A stretch of DNA of 64,000 nt from Mycobacterium sp. SMC-8 (GTDB lineage Bacteria > Actinomycetota > Actinomycetes > Mycobacteriales > Mycobacteriaceae). Under the pieces are notes generated by a model. That model was not told the DNA's origin. It saw only the letters and a program-made list of their open reading frames with translations, and searched no databases. A program made the translations under genes and the position numbers. The stretch spans positions 4,216,001 to 4,280,000 of the forward strand of contig NZ_CP079865.1 of the NCBI RefSeq assembly GCF_025263565.1, given 5' to 3'. This document shows positions 54,433 to 62,835 of the stretch, in pieces. How positions within the stretch are numbered: position 1 is the first letter of the stretch; every line of letters begins with the position of its first letter.

Positions 54433-55203
54433 TCAGTCCATGTAGGCGCCGCCGTTGACGGCGAGCGCTTCGCCGGTGATGAAGCGGGCGTCGTCGGAGA
54501 GCAGGAAAGCCACCGAGCGGGCGACGTCGTCGGGCGCTTCGAGCCGGCCCAGCGGTGTGTCGGCGATCATCATCGCGCGCACGTCGTCGGCGGTGGTGCC
54601 GCGCAGTTCGGCCTCCCACTCCAGTTCCCTTGACTGCATGGGTGTTTCGACGAAACCGGGACAGACGCAGTTGACGGTGATGCCGTGCTCACCGAGTTCG
54701 TAGGCCATCGCCTGGGTCAGCCCCACCACACCGAATTTCGAGGCGACGTAGTCCGACAGGAACGGCACCCGGCCCTGCTTTCCGGCCATCGAGGCGGTGT
54801 TGACGATCGCCCCGCGCGTGCCTGACCGCACCATCTCGCGGGCGGCGGCCTGGCCGCAGACGAAGACGCCCTTGAGATTGACGTCCATGGTCTGCTGATA
54901 GCGCTCGACCGGTGCGTCGAGGAAGCGGTGCATGAACGAGATGCCGGCGTTGCTGACCCACGCGTGCAGGCCGAGGCGACCGGCGATGTCGGAGGCCACC
55001 GCGGCCGCGTTCTCGGCCGAGGTGACGTCGAGCTGGGCCGACTCGTGGCCGGCATCCGGATTGGGCAACGCGGCGGCGACCTCGCCCGCGGCGGCCGCGT
55101 CGAGGTCGGTCACCACCACCCGCCAATCCCGTTGCGCCAGCGTGTGGGCGATCGCGCGGCCGATACCGGATCCCGCTCCGGTCACCACGACAGTTCTCGT
55201 CAT
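54433..55203 (-). CDS. Short-chain dehydrogenase/reductase
   Basis: A 256-residue classical SDR. The cofactor motif is TGAGSGIGR (residues 8-16), an Asp ending the second strand (VTDLD) indicates NAD(H), and the catalytic Ser-Tyr-Lys set appears as NTASMAGKQGRVPFLSDYVASKFG. Such enzymes in polyol operons oxidise the sugar alcohol to a ketose. It lies between the ATPase gene and the BtpA/SgcQ gene. The ATG at 55203 is used; a GTG two codons earlier is possible. Confidence 0.88.
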   Translation of the reverse strand: MTRTVVVTGAGSGIGRAIAHTLAQRDWRVVVTDLDAAAAGEVAAALPNPDAGHESAQLDVTSAENAAAVASDIAGRLGLHAWVSNAGISFMHRFLDAPVERYQQTMDVNLKGVFVCGQAAAREMVRSGTRGAIVNTASMAGKQGRVPFLSDYVASKFGVVGLTQAMAYELGEHGITVNCVCPGFVETPMQSRELEWEAELRGTTADDVRAMMIADTPLGRLEAPDDVARSVAFLLSDDARFITGEALAVNGGAYMD

Positions 55204-55231
55204 CTGCACTACTCGTTTCTTCTGTGTTGTT

Positions 55232-56293
55232 TCAGCCGGCCAGACGCCGGCCGGTGGTGGTGTCGAAGAGGTGGGTGGCGCCCGGACGGGCGGCCAGGTC
55301 GACCGGGCTGCCCTCGCTGATGCCCGACAGACGCGCGGTCTCGACCACGCTGGTCAGCTCGGTGCCGTGAGCGTCGATCGTGACGATGGCGCGTGGTCCG
55401 AGATGTTCGATCAGCACCACCCGTGCCTGCCCGTCACCCTCGGCGGCGGTGGGCAGCAGATCGTCGGGCCGGACCCCGAGGGTGACCGGACCGTGGGCGG
55501 GGGGCCGATCGACGGTGAGGGTGAAGCCGTTGCCCGCGGTGAACGCGGTGCCCGCGACGGCGCCGTCGATCAGGTTCATCTTCGGGCTGCCCACGAAGGT
55601 CGCGACGAACGTGTCGGCGGGCCGCGCGTACACCTCTTGCGGGGTGCCCTGCTGCGCGATGTGCCCGTCCCGCATGACGACCATGCGGTCCGACAGCGTC
55701 ATGGCCTCTTCCTGGTCATGGGTGACGTACACCGACGTGATGCCGAGCCGCCGCTGGATCTGCAGCAGTTCGGTCCTGGTCTCCACCCGCAGCTTGGCGT
55801 CGAGGTTGCTCAGCGGCTCGTCGAACAGGAACACCGAAGGCTCGCGGATGATCGCCCGGCCGATCGCGACGCGCTGTTGCTGACCGCCGCTGAGGTCTTT
55901 GGGCTTGCGCTCCAACAGTTTTCCCAGACCCAGCGATTCGGCGATGCTCGCCGCGCGGGTGAGCGCCTCACGTCGCGGGGTCTTGGTGGCGCGCAGGGGG
56001 AATGCGATGTTCTCGGCGACCGACAGGTGCGGGTACAGCGCGTAGTTCTGGAACACCATCGCGATGTCGCGGTCCCGTGGCTGTAGGTGGGTCACGTCGC
56101 GGTCGCCGATGGTGATGCGCCCGGAGGTGACGGTCTCCAGACCGGCCAGCATGCGCAACGAGGTCGACTTGCCGCATCCGGACGGGCCGACGAGCACCGT
56201 GAAGGACCCGTCGGGCAGCTCGAGGTCGAGATCGCTGACGACTGAGGTGGTTCCGTACGCCTTCTGGACGCCGGAGAATCGGACCGTTGCCAT
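55232..56293 (-). CDS. Carbohydrate ABC transporter ATP-binding protein (MalK/UgpC type)
   Basis: A 353-residue ATPase. Walker A is GPSGCGKST (about 37-45), the Q-loop region MVFQNYALYPHLSVAENIAFPL, signature LSGGQQQRVAIGRAI, Walker B VFLFDEPLSNLDA and H-loop VTHDQEEAM are complete. The C-terminal TOBE/OB region is typical of transporters for sugars and polyols. It probably energises the two permeases encoded upstream, but in actinobacteria one ATPase may serve several systems. Confidence 0.9.
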   Translation of the reverse strand: MATVRFSGVQKAYGTTSVVSDLDLELPDGSFTVLVGPSGCGKSTSLRMLAGLETVTSGRITIGDRDVTHLQPRDRDIAMVFQNYALYPHLSVAENIAFPLRATKTPRREALTRAASIAESLGLGKLLERKPKDLSGGQQQRVAIGRAIIREPSVFLFDEPLSNLDAKLRVETRTELLQIQRRLGITSVYVTHDQEEAMTLSDRMVVMRDGHIAQQGTPQEVYARPADTFVATFVGSPKMNLIDGAVAGTAFTAGNGFTLTVDRPPAHGPVTLGVRPDDLLPTAAEGDGQARVVLIEHLGPRAIVTIDAHGTELTSVVETARLSGISEGSPVDLAARPGATHLFDTTTGRRLAG

Positions 56294-56317
56294 GGTGTGC
56301 CAAAAACCTATCTGTGT

Positions 56318-57133
56318 CTAGAACTTCACCGCGCCGCCGCTGATGCCCTGCACCAGCTTGCGCTGGATGAAGAAGCTCGCGATGACGACGGGAACGACCG
56401 CGATGAGGATCGCCGCGCTCATCGAGCCGATCTGAACCCCGCGGAATGTGTTGAAACCTGCGATGGCCACCGGCAGGATCGCCGCCTTACCCGGAGCCAG
56501 GATGAGCCCGTAGAACAGATCGTTCCAGGACAGTGTGAAGCCGAAGATGGCTGCGGCCCCGATACCCGGATAAACCTGCGGCAGCACCACCAGCCGGAAC
56601 GCCGCGAACCGGCTGAAGCCGTCCACCTGGGCCTGTTCCTCCAGCGAGCGGGGGACAGCCTCGAAGAACCCGATCAGGAACCAGGTGACCACGGGCAGAA
56701 CGAAACTCAGGTGCGCGAAGATCACCGGCACCAGGGTGTCGGTCAGTCGCAGCGCGTACGCCATCGTCAGGAACGGGAACACCAGCACCGCCGGCGGCAG
56801 CACCTGCGCGGCGAGCATGCCGAAGCGGGTCAGCGTGCCGCCCGCCCGGTAGCGGGCGATCGCGTAGGCGCCCATGCTGCCGACCACCACACTGATGCCG
56901 ACGGTGATCAGCGCGACCAGCGCGCTGCGCCCGGCGGCGCCGAGGATCCCCGAGGTGAGCACGTTCTGCCAGCTGGCGAAGTTCGGTGTGAAGGTGATCA
57001 GGAAGGGATCATTGAGCTGCTCGGGCGTTTTCACGCTCGCCAGGGCGATCCAGACGATGGGGAAGAGCACCGTGATGCCCGCCGCCCACAGCAGGGCCAC
57101 CCGCAACACGGTGACCACCGAGGAACGGGTCAT
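56318..57133 (-). CDS. Carbohydrate ABC transporter permease (MalG type)
   Basis: A 271-residue permease with about six membrane helices. The ATPase-contacting EAA loop reads SLEEQAQVDGFSRFAAFRLVVLPQVYPGIGA. It begins within the last bases of the MalF-type gene (4-base overlap, ATGA), as is usual for partner permeases. The frame is open further upstream, but only inside the partner gene. Confidence 0.9.
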   Translation of the reverse strand: MTRSSVVTVLRVALLWAAGITVLFPIVWIALASVKTPEQLNDPFLITFTPNFASWQNVLTSGILGAAGRSALVALITVGISVVVGSMGAYAIARYRAGGTLTRFGMLAAQVLPPAVLVFPFLTMAYALRLTDTLVPVIFAHLSFVLPVVTWFLIGFFEAVPRSLEEQAQVDGFSRFAAFRLVVLPQVYPGIGAAAIFGFTLSWNDLFYGLILAPGKAAILPVAIAGFNTFRGVQIGSMSAAILIAVVPVVIASFFIQRKLVQGISGGAVKF

Positions 57134-57993
57134 CGCGATTTGGTCCTCTCCATGCGGCGGAACGCGATGACGATCACTGCCAGAACGACGACCAGCACGA
57201 TGAACGCCATCGAGGATGCGGATCCGAGCCGGAAGAACTGGATCCCGGTCTGGTAGATGAAGTACTGCAGCGTCTCGGTTTCGGTGCCGGGGCCGCCGCG
57301 GGTGGTGGCGAACACGTACTCGAACACCTTCATCGCGTCCAGGGAGCGCAGCAGGATCGCCACCACGAGCACCGGTGCCAGCAGCGGCAGGGTGACCCGG
57401 CGCAGGACGTACAGACCACTGGCCCCGTCCAGACGCGCGGCGTCGAGCGGTTCCTTCGGGATGGACTGCAGCCCGGCCAGCAGCAGCAGCACCATGAACG
57501 GCGTCCACTGCCACACGTCGATGAACGCCAGCGTGAACAGCGCACGGCCGGGGCCGAAGAAGTCGTAGTCCATTCCGAGGCCGTGCAGCATCGCCGGGAT
57601 CGCGCCGAGTTGGTCATTGAGCAGGAACCGGAAGGTCAAGCCGACCGCGATCGGCGTGATGAACATGGGCGCCAGCAGCATCGAACGGGTCAGATCCCGC
57701 GCCCAGCGCTGCTTCTGCAGGGCGAGCGCGATGGCCAGCCCGAGCACCAGTTCCAGCCCGACGGCCACCAGGACGTACACAGCGGTGGTGCCGAAGGCGC
57801 CCCAGAAGGCGCTGTCGGCGAAGGTGGCGACGTAGTTGTCGGCGCCGACGATGTCCGGCGCGCCGCGGTCGGTCAGCTTGTAGTCGGTGACGCTGAGATA
57901 TGCGGCGTAGAGCAGGGGGAAACCGACCACCCCGACGAAGAGGGCGGCGAGGGGGGCGACCATGCCGTGCTGAAACCTCAAGGGCGACTTCAC
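57130..57993 (-). CDS. Carbohydrate ABC transporter permease (MalF type)
   Basis: A 287-residue permease with about six membrane helices and the EAA loop SIPKEPLDAARLDGASGLYVLRRVTLPLLAP. The partner of the MalG-type permease. The GTG at 57993 is chosen: GAAAGGAG lies upstream of it, and the frame beyond runs through the gap to the binding-protein gene. An ATG ten codons later is also plausible. Confidence 0.88.
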   Translation of the reverse strand: MKSPLRFQHGMVAPLAALFVGVVGFPLLYAAYLSVTDYKLTDRGAPDIVGADNYVATFADSAFWGAFGTTAVYVLVAVGLELVLGLAIALALQKQRWARDLTRSMLLAPMFITPIAVGLTFRFLLNDQLGAIPAMLHGLGMDYDFFGPGRALFTLAFIDVWQWTPFMVLLLLAGLQSIPKEPLDAARLDGASGLYVLRRVTLPLLAPVLVVAILLRSLDAMKVFEYVFATTRGGPGTETETLQYFIYQTGIQFFRLGSASSMAFIVLVVVLAVIVIAFRRMERTKSR

Positions 57994-58046
57994 GGCTGGT
58001 CTCGCTCCTTTCGTGGGGTGGTCGGTTTCCGGTCTGGGCACTCGAA

Positions 58047-59381
58047 TCAGCCCTGGATCTTCTCTGCCTCGGCCTGCGCGGCGGCCAGTGCGTCGTCGAC
58101 GCTCTTGGTTCCGGCGACCGCCTCGTTGAGTTCGGTGCCGACGGCCTGGATCATCTCCTCACCGCTGGGCCCCTGGCTCAGCGGTGCCGAGTCGGCCAGC
58201 AGCTGCTCGACCGTCCGGTAGTACTCCTCGCCGAATCCGCCGCTGAGCACGGCCGGATCCTGCAGGGTGCTCTTGCGGATCGCCGCGCCGCCCTTCTGGG
58301 TGCGGGTGACGTCGTTGGGCTTGGCGGTGATCCACGACACGAACGCCCATGCCGCGTCCGGGGTGGCCGAGTTCGCCGGGATCGCCCAGCTCCACGACCC
58401 CAGCACCTGCTTGCCGCCGGGGATGGTGGCGAGCTTGATCTTGCCGGCCGCGGGCCCGGAACCCGGCTCGTTGAGCGCGGGCAGTTGCCAGTTGTAATTG
58501 ATCATCGATGCGGACTGATTGGCCGCCACCGAGCGCTGGGCCTCGTCCATGCTCCAGTTGAGGCTGTTGGCGGGCGCGGCGTTGCGGTAGGTGTCGATGT
58601 AGGCCTCGAGCGCGCGCTTGGCCTCGGGGGTGTTCAGCGTGACCTTGCCGTCGGCGTCGTAGATCGAGCCGCCGGCGGCGAACAGCCAGTTGCCCCATTC
58701 CTCGAAGATCTTGTAGCCGCGCTGCGGCTGCATCGCGATCCCGGCGCGGTCAGCGGTCTTCAGGGCCTTGCTGGTGCTGACCAGTTCGTCGAGCGTGGTC
58801 GGGACCTGCTGGTTGGCCGCCGCGAGATCGTCGGTGTTGTAGAGGTATCCGAGCGCGTAGTTGTAGAACGGCACGGCGTAGCGGGTTCCGTCGACGGTGG
58901 TGATGTCGGTGAGCGGGGCGAAGAAGTCGGCGGCGTCGTAGTCCGGGGTGCTGTCGATGCGGGCGTCGAGCGGCTGGAGGAACTTCGCGTTGGCGAAGTC
59001 GACCATCCACGGGTTGTCGACGACGATCAGGTCGTAGGTCGGCGTCGAGGACTGGAAGGACGACACCAGCTTGTCGCGCATCTGGTCGTAGGTCAGCGAC
59101 TCGATGTTGACCTCGACGTCCGGGTACTCCTTGTTGAAGTCCGCGACCATGGACTTCACGATGTCGGTGTCCGGCACGTTCTCCATCAGGATCCGCACGG
59201 TGCCCGAGACGTCGGTGGGCACCTCGCCGGTGCCGGTGGCCTCCACCTCGTCTGGTCCGCCACTGCCCGCGCAACCCGTCAGCACGAGGGCCAGCACGGC
59301 GACGAGGGCGGTCACGGCGGAGAATGCGGTGCCTGGGCGCCTGCTCCTCCGCCCCGAAGTGGGCCATTGCGTGATTCTCAT
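58047..59381 (-). CDS. Carbohydrate-binding lipoprotein (family 1 solute-binding protein)
   Basis: A 444-residue exported lipoprotein. An Arg-rich start (with RR, Tat-compatible) leads to the lipobox LTGC (cysteine near residue 37). The mature part is the SBP_bac_1 fold: VRILMENVPDTDIVKSMVADFNKEYPDVEVNIESL, then YDLIVVDNPWMVDFANAKFLQPLD and a sugar-site region with GSWSWAIPANS. It delivers a sugar or polyol to the permeases encoded directly downstream. The ligand is not evident. Confidence 0.9.
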   Translation of the reverse strand: MRITQWPTSGRRSRRPGTAFSAVTALVAVLALVLTGCAGSGGPDEVEATGTGEVPTDVSGTVRILMENVPDTDIVKSMVADFNKEYPDVEVNIESLTYDQMRDKLVSSFQSSTPTYDLIVVDNPWMVDFANAKFLQPLDARIDSTPDYDAADFFAPLTDITTVDGTRYAVPFYNYALGYLYNTDDLAAANQQVPTTLDELVSTSKALKTADRAGIAMQPQRGYKIFEEWGNWLFAAGGSIYDADGKVTLNTPEAKRALEAYIDTYRNAAPANSLNWSMDEAQRSVAANQSASMINYNWQLPALNEPGSGPAAGKIKLATIPGGKQVLGSWSWAIPANSATPDAAWAFVSWITAKPNDVTRTQKGGAAIRKSTLQDPAVLSGGFGEEYYRTVEQLLADSAPLSQGPSGEEMIQAVGTELNEAVAGTKSVDDALAAAQAEAEKIQG

Positions 59382-59406
59382 TGGCAGAGTGATCCTTTCG
59401 TGTGTT

Positions 59407-60888
59407 TCATCGGGTGGTGCGGGCGATCGCGTGGGAGATCGGTGTCATCGCCGAACTCAGGTCGCGCCACGTGGCGTAGGCGCTGGCGTAGATCTCGCGG
59501 CGGTGAGGGTCGGGAACGTAGGGCGGGTCGAGGGTGACGAACCGGGCGGCATCGGACCAGTCGTCGAGCGCGCCGATGCCGATCGCGGCGATCACCGCGG
59601 CCCCGAGTGAGGCGCCGGGGTGGCCGCTGACCGGATGCATCGGGTGTCCCAGCACATCGGCGTGAATCTGCTTCCACAACGTCGATTTCGAGCCGCCGTT
59701 GGTGATCATCACCCGGCGCAGCGGGATGCCGATCTCGCCGAAGACGTCGACGTGGTGGCGGAAGCCGAACGCGATGGCCTCCAGCACCGAGCGGTACATG
59801 TCCGCCCTGGTGTGTCCGAGGTGCAGGCCGGCGAAGACGCCGCGCAGGTCCGGATCGTGGATCGGGCTCTTCTCGCCGAGGAAGTACGGCAGGCAGAGCA
59901 CCTCAGCGGGGGAGCGCGAGGCGGCCTCGTCGTCGAGCGCGGTCAGTTCCGGACCGCCGATGAGTGCCTGCAACCAGCGGATCAGGCTGCCGCTGGTGGC
60001 CATGCAACCGTTGGGCAGCCAGTGGCCTGGGACGGGGTGCGCATCGAGGTACAGTCGCCGGTCGACGACCTTCGTGTCGCTGGCGACCAGAATGTCGCCC
60101 GCCCCACCGAGTTTCACCAGTGCGTCACCGGGTTCGTTGACGCCTGCGGCGAACGCCGACAGGACGTGGTCGGCACCGCCGACCACCAGCGCGGTGCCGG
60201 CTCGCAGCCCGGTCGCGTCGGCGGCCTGACGGCTGAGTTCGCCGACCAGCGTGCCGGGGCGCCGGATCGGGGCCAGCGTGGCAGGGTCCAGGCCGGCGGC
60301 CCGCACGACGTCGGCAGCGAGGTCACCGTCGATCGCGAACAACCCGGACTCCAGCGCCCAGTTCTGTTCCACGTGAACGGGAGCGCCGAGGGCCGAGAGC
60401 ACCCAGTCGTAGGAGCCGACCCAGTGGGCGGTGCGCGCATAGACGTCGGGTTCGTGCTCGCGCAGCCACACGGTCGTGGGCGCCACCGACTGCTGTGTCA
60501 GCGCCGACCCGGTGAGGCTGACCAGGTCGACGGTGGACAACTCGGCGGCCAGGTCGGTGACTTCCCGGTGTGCGCGGGCGTCGTTCTGGAGGATGGCGTG
60601 CCGCAGCGGGTTTCCGGAGGCGTCGACGGGGATGACGGCCGGGACCATGCCGGAGGTGGACACCGCGCCGATCTGCTCGGGGGCGACGCCGCCGGCGGAA
60701 AGCACCTCGCGGATCGAGTCGACCACGTTGCGGTACCACTGCGCCGGGTCGGCCTCGGCGAAACCGGGTCCCCGGGAGTGCAGCGTGTTCTCCCGGTTGG
60801 TGGTGGCCACCAGTCCGCCGAGGGTGTCGAGCAGCACCGTCTTGGTGCCGGTGGTGCCGACGTCGACGCCGACGGTGTACCGGCTCAC
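59407..60888 (-). CDS. FGGY-family carbohydrate kinase
   Basis: A 493-residue kinase with the N-terminal phosphate loop VGVDVGTTGTKTVLLD, the catalytic Asp in VVGGADHVLSAFAAG and the C-terminal adenosine motif ITNGGSKSTLWKQIHADVLGHP. The fold fits xylulokinase-like members. It phosphorylates the sugar imported by the adjacent transporter or the ketose formed by the short-chain dehydrogenase. The stop is 26 bases from the binding-protein gene; the start overlaps the deoR gene by 4 bases. Confidence 0.9.
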   Translation of the reverse strand: MSRYTVGVDVGTTGTKTVLLDTLGGLVATTNRENTLHSRGPGFAEADPAQWYRNVVDSIREVLSAGGVAPEQIGAVSTSGMVPAVIPVDASGNPLRHAILQNDARAHREVTDLAAELSTVDLVSLTGSALTQQSVAPTTVWLREHEPDVYARTAHWVGSYDWVLSALGAPVHVEQNWALESGLFAIDGDLAADVVRAAGLDPATLAPIRRPGTLVGELSRQAADATGLRAGTALVVGGADHVLSAFAAGVNEPGDALVKLGGAGDILVASDTKVVDRRLYLDAHPVPGHWLPNGCMATSGSLIRWLQALIGGPELTALDDEAASRSPAEVLCLPYFLGEKSPIHDPDLRGVFAGLHLGHTRADMYRSVLEAIAFGFRHHVDVFGEIGIPLRRVMITNGGSKSTLWKQIHADVLGHPMHPVSGHPGASLGAAVIAAIGIGALDDWSDAARFVTLDPPYVPDPHRREIYASAYATWRDLSSAMTPISHAIARTTR

Positions 60889-61700
60889 CGGGCGCCGCCC
60901 GCCGCTGTGGCACAGGAATCATCTTGAGCGGCAACGCAGATCACCTCGACGCCGGCGCCGCGTGCGGCGACCAGAGCGGGGTGGTCCGGTGGGCCGTCAC
61001 TGACGATGGTCTGGACCTGGGACAGCGCGGCGATGCTGACGAAGGTGACCCGGCCGAGCTTGCTCTTGTCCGCGGCGACGATCACCCGATCGGCCCGCCG
61101 GCTGGCGGCGCGCTTCACCCGGCTCTCCGCCTGGTGGTAGTCGGAGATTCCGCGGTCGCCGTCGATGCCGGCCACGCCCATCACATAGGTGTCGCAGTTG
61201 TAGTTGGCCAGGGTGTCCTCGGCGTTCGGCCCGATCAGGCTCAGCTCGCCCGCACGCAGCTGTCCACCGGTGAGCACCACGGTGGTGTCCGGTTCGTCGA
61301 CCAGCGCCACGGCCGCCAGGACACTCGGCGTCACCACGGTCAGACCGAGGTTGCGTCCTTTCAACGAGTTCGCCACAGCCAGCGCGGTGCTGCCCGAGTC
61401 CAGGATCAGCGTCTCGTTGACCCCGATGAGGTCGGCCACCACGTCGGCGATGTGGATCTTCTCCTGTGCGGCGTCGGCCACCCGGGTCGCGAACGAGGGT
61501 TCGGAGTCCTTGCCCTGCACCGCGATCGCGCCGCCCACCACCCGGCGCAGCACACCGAGACCTTCCAGCACCTCGACGTCACGCCGGATGGTCATCTCCG
61601 AGACGTCGAATTCGGCGGCCAGGTCGGCGAAGTTGACCTCACGGGCGGAGCGGACGCGTTGTTCGATCCGTTGCCGGCGGGTCTTGACGTCCAGGGTCAC
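60885..61700 (-). CDS. DeoR-family transcriptional regulator
   Basis: A 271-residue regulator with the DeoR helix-turn-helix (VNFADLAAEFDVSEMTIRRDVEVLEGLGVLRRVVGGA) and the DeoRC sugar-phosphate sensor domain (DSGSTALAVANSLKGRNLGLTVVT, then GVAGIDGDRGISDYHQAESRVKRAA). It is the first gene of the carbohydrate operon and overlaps the kinase gene by 4 bases, so it probably senses the kinase product and controls its own operon. The GTG at 61700 has AGGA 9 bases upstream; an adjoining TTG is possible. Confidence 0.9.
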   Translation of the reverse strand: MTLDVKTRRQRIEQRVRSAREVNFADLAAEFDVSEMTIRRDVEVLEGLGVLRRVVGGAIAVQGKDSEPSFATRVADAAQEKIHIADVVADLIGVNETLILDSGSTALAVANSLKGRNLGLTVVTPSVLAAVALVDEPDTTVVLTGGQLRAGELSLIGPNAEDTLANYNCDTYVMGVAGIDGDRGISDYHQAESRVKRAASRRADRVIVAADKSKLGRVTFVSIAALSQVQTIVSDGPPDHPALVAARGAGVEVICVAAQDDSCATAAGGAR

Positions 61701-61708
61701 CAAAACTT

Positions 61709-61794
61709 TTCCTGTTCAAAATTCACAGAAAACTCCATCTGCTACCAGGATTGGGCCGGTTATCGCCGTCGGGAGTGTGAATCTATAACAGGAA
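61709..61794. promoter_or_regulatory. Divergent promoter region with inverted AACAGGAA boxes
   Basis: TTCCTGTT at 61709-61716 and its inverse AACAGGAA at 61787-61794 bracket an AT-rich stretch between deoR and the DUF389 gene. They are 78 bases apart, about 7.5 helical turns, which would suit looping by a DeoR oligomer. The left box also overlaps the deoR ribosome site. Confidence 0.45.
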
Positions 61795-61862
61795 TGTGTG
61801 GGGCCGCCACATTTCGCGCGCGATTGTTCAATTCCGGTGCGTCACCCGGTTACCGTGCGGCG

Positions 61863-62792
61863 GTGCTGCACTTGCAGGTGATCGTCCCCGAGGACATGCG
61901 CGACGAGGTGCTGGCCGTGCTGCGCCACGAGGTCGGCGTCGCGCACATCATGTTGCACCGGGGCGCGGCGGTGGAACCGGCCGGCGACGAGATCAGCGCC
62001 ATCATCGCCCGCGAGTCCGCCAACGACCTGATCAAGCAACTCAAAGGCCTCGACGTGCAGCACCGCGGCGCGATCGCGCTGACCGTGCTCGACACCGTGC
62101 TGTCCACCCGGGCGCACGCGGCCGAGGACCAAGCCGAAGGCGATCCCGCCGACGCTCTGGTGTGGGACGAACTGATCACCCGCACCCGCGAGGAGTCGAC
62201 GCTGTCGGTGACATTCACGACGTTCCTGACCCTGGCCTGCCTGTTGGCCGCGATCGGGGCCGTCACCGACTCGATGGTGACGGTGATGGGCGCGATGGTG
62301 CTCGGGCCGGAGTTCGGTCCGCTGGCCGCGCTGTCGGTGGCGGTGGTGCAGCGACGCGGGGACCTCGCACGGCGGGCGCTCATCGCGCTGCTCGTCGGGT
62401 TCCCGGTGGCAATGGGCATCACCGCGCTGGTGACGCTGGCCGGGCGGGCGGTGGGGTGGCTGAGCTTCGACACCATCAGCGACATTCACGACGTGGACTT
62501 CATCTTCCGGGTCGGTCCGATCTCGTTCGTGGTGGCGCTGCTGGCCGGCGCCGCGGGAATGCTGTCGCTGATGTCGTCGAAGTCCGCCGCGCTGGTCGGG
62601 GTGTTCATTTCCGTCACCACCGTGCCCGCCGCCGGCTTCGCCGCGGTCGCCGGCATCCTCGGACACTGGGACGTCGCCGCGATGTCGGCCGCGCAGCTCA
62701 CGGTGAACCTGGTCGGCGTCGTACTGGCCGGCGTGCTGGTGCTGGTGCTGCGGCCGCGGGGCAGCCTCATCCCGCGCCGCGCGCAGACCTGA
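61863..62792 (+). CDS. DUF389 integral membrane protein
   Basis: A 309-residue protein with a cytosolic N-terminal ferredoxin-like part (residues 1-110) and about six C-terminal membrane helices. The DUF389 core STLSVTFTTFLTLACLLAAIGAVTDSMVTVMGAMVLGPEFGPLAALSVAVV is strongly conserved. Its transport role is unknown. The GTG at 61863 starts the conserved region; the ribosome site is weak. It is divergent from the deoR operon. Confidence 0.85.
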   Translation: MLHLQVIVPEDMRDEVLAVLRHEVGVAHIMLHRGAAVEPAGDEISAIIARESANDLIKQLKGLDVQHRGAIALTVLDTVLSTRAHAAEDQAEGDPADALVWDELITRTREESTLSVTFTTFLTLACLLAAIGAVTDSMVTVMGAMVLGPEFGPLAALSVAVVQRRGDLARRALIALLVGFPVAMGITALVTLAGRAVGWLSFDTISDIHDVDFIFRVGPISFVVALLAGAAGMLSLMSSKSAALVGVFISVTTVPAAGFAAVAGILGHWDVAAMSAAQLTVNLVGVVLAGVLVLVLRPRGSLIPRRAQT

Positions 62793-62835
62793 CGCATCCT
62801 GCGTGGCACTGCCCGGTGTGGTGGGATCTAGCGCT

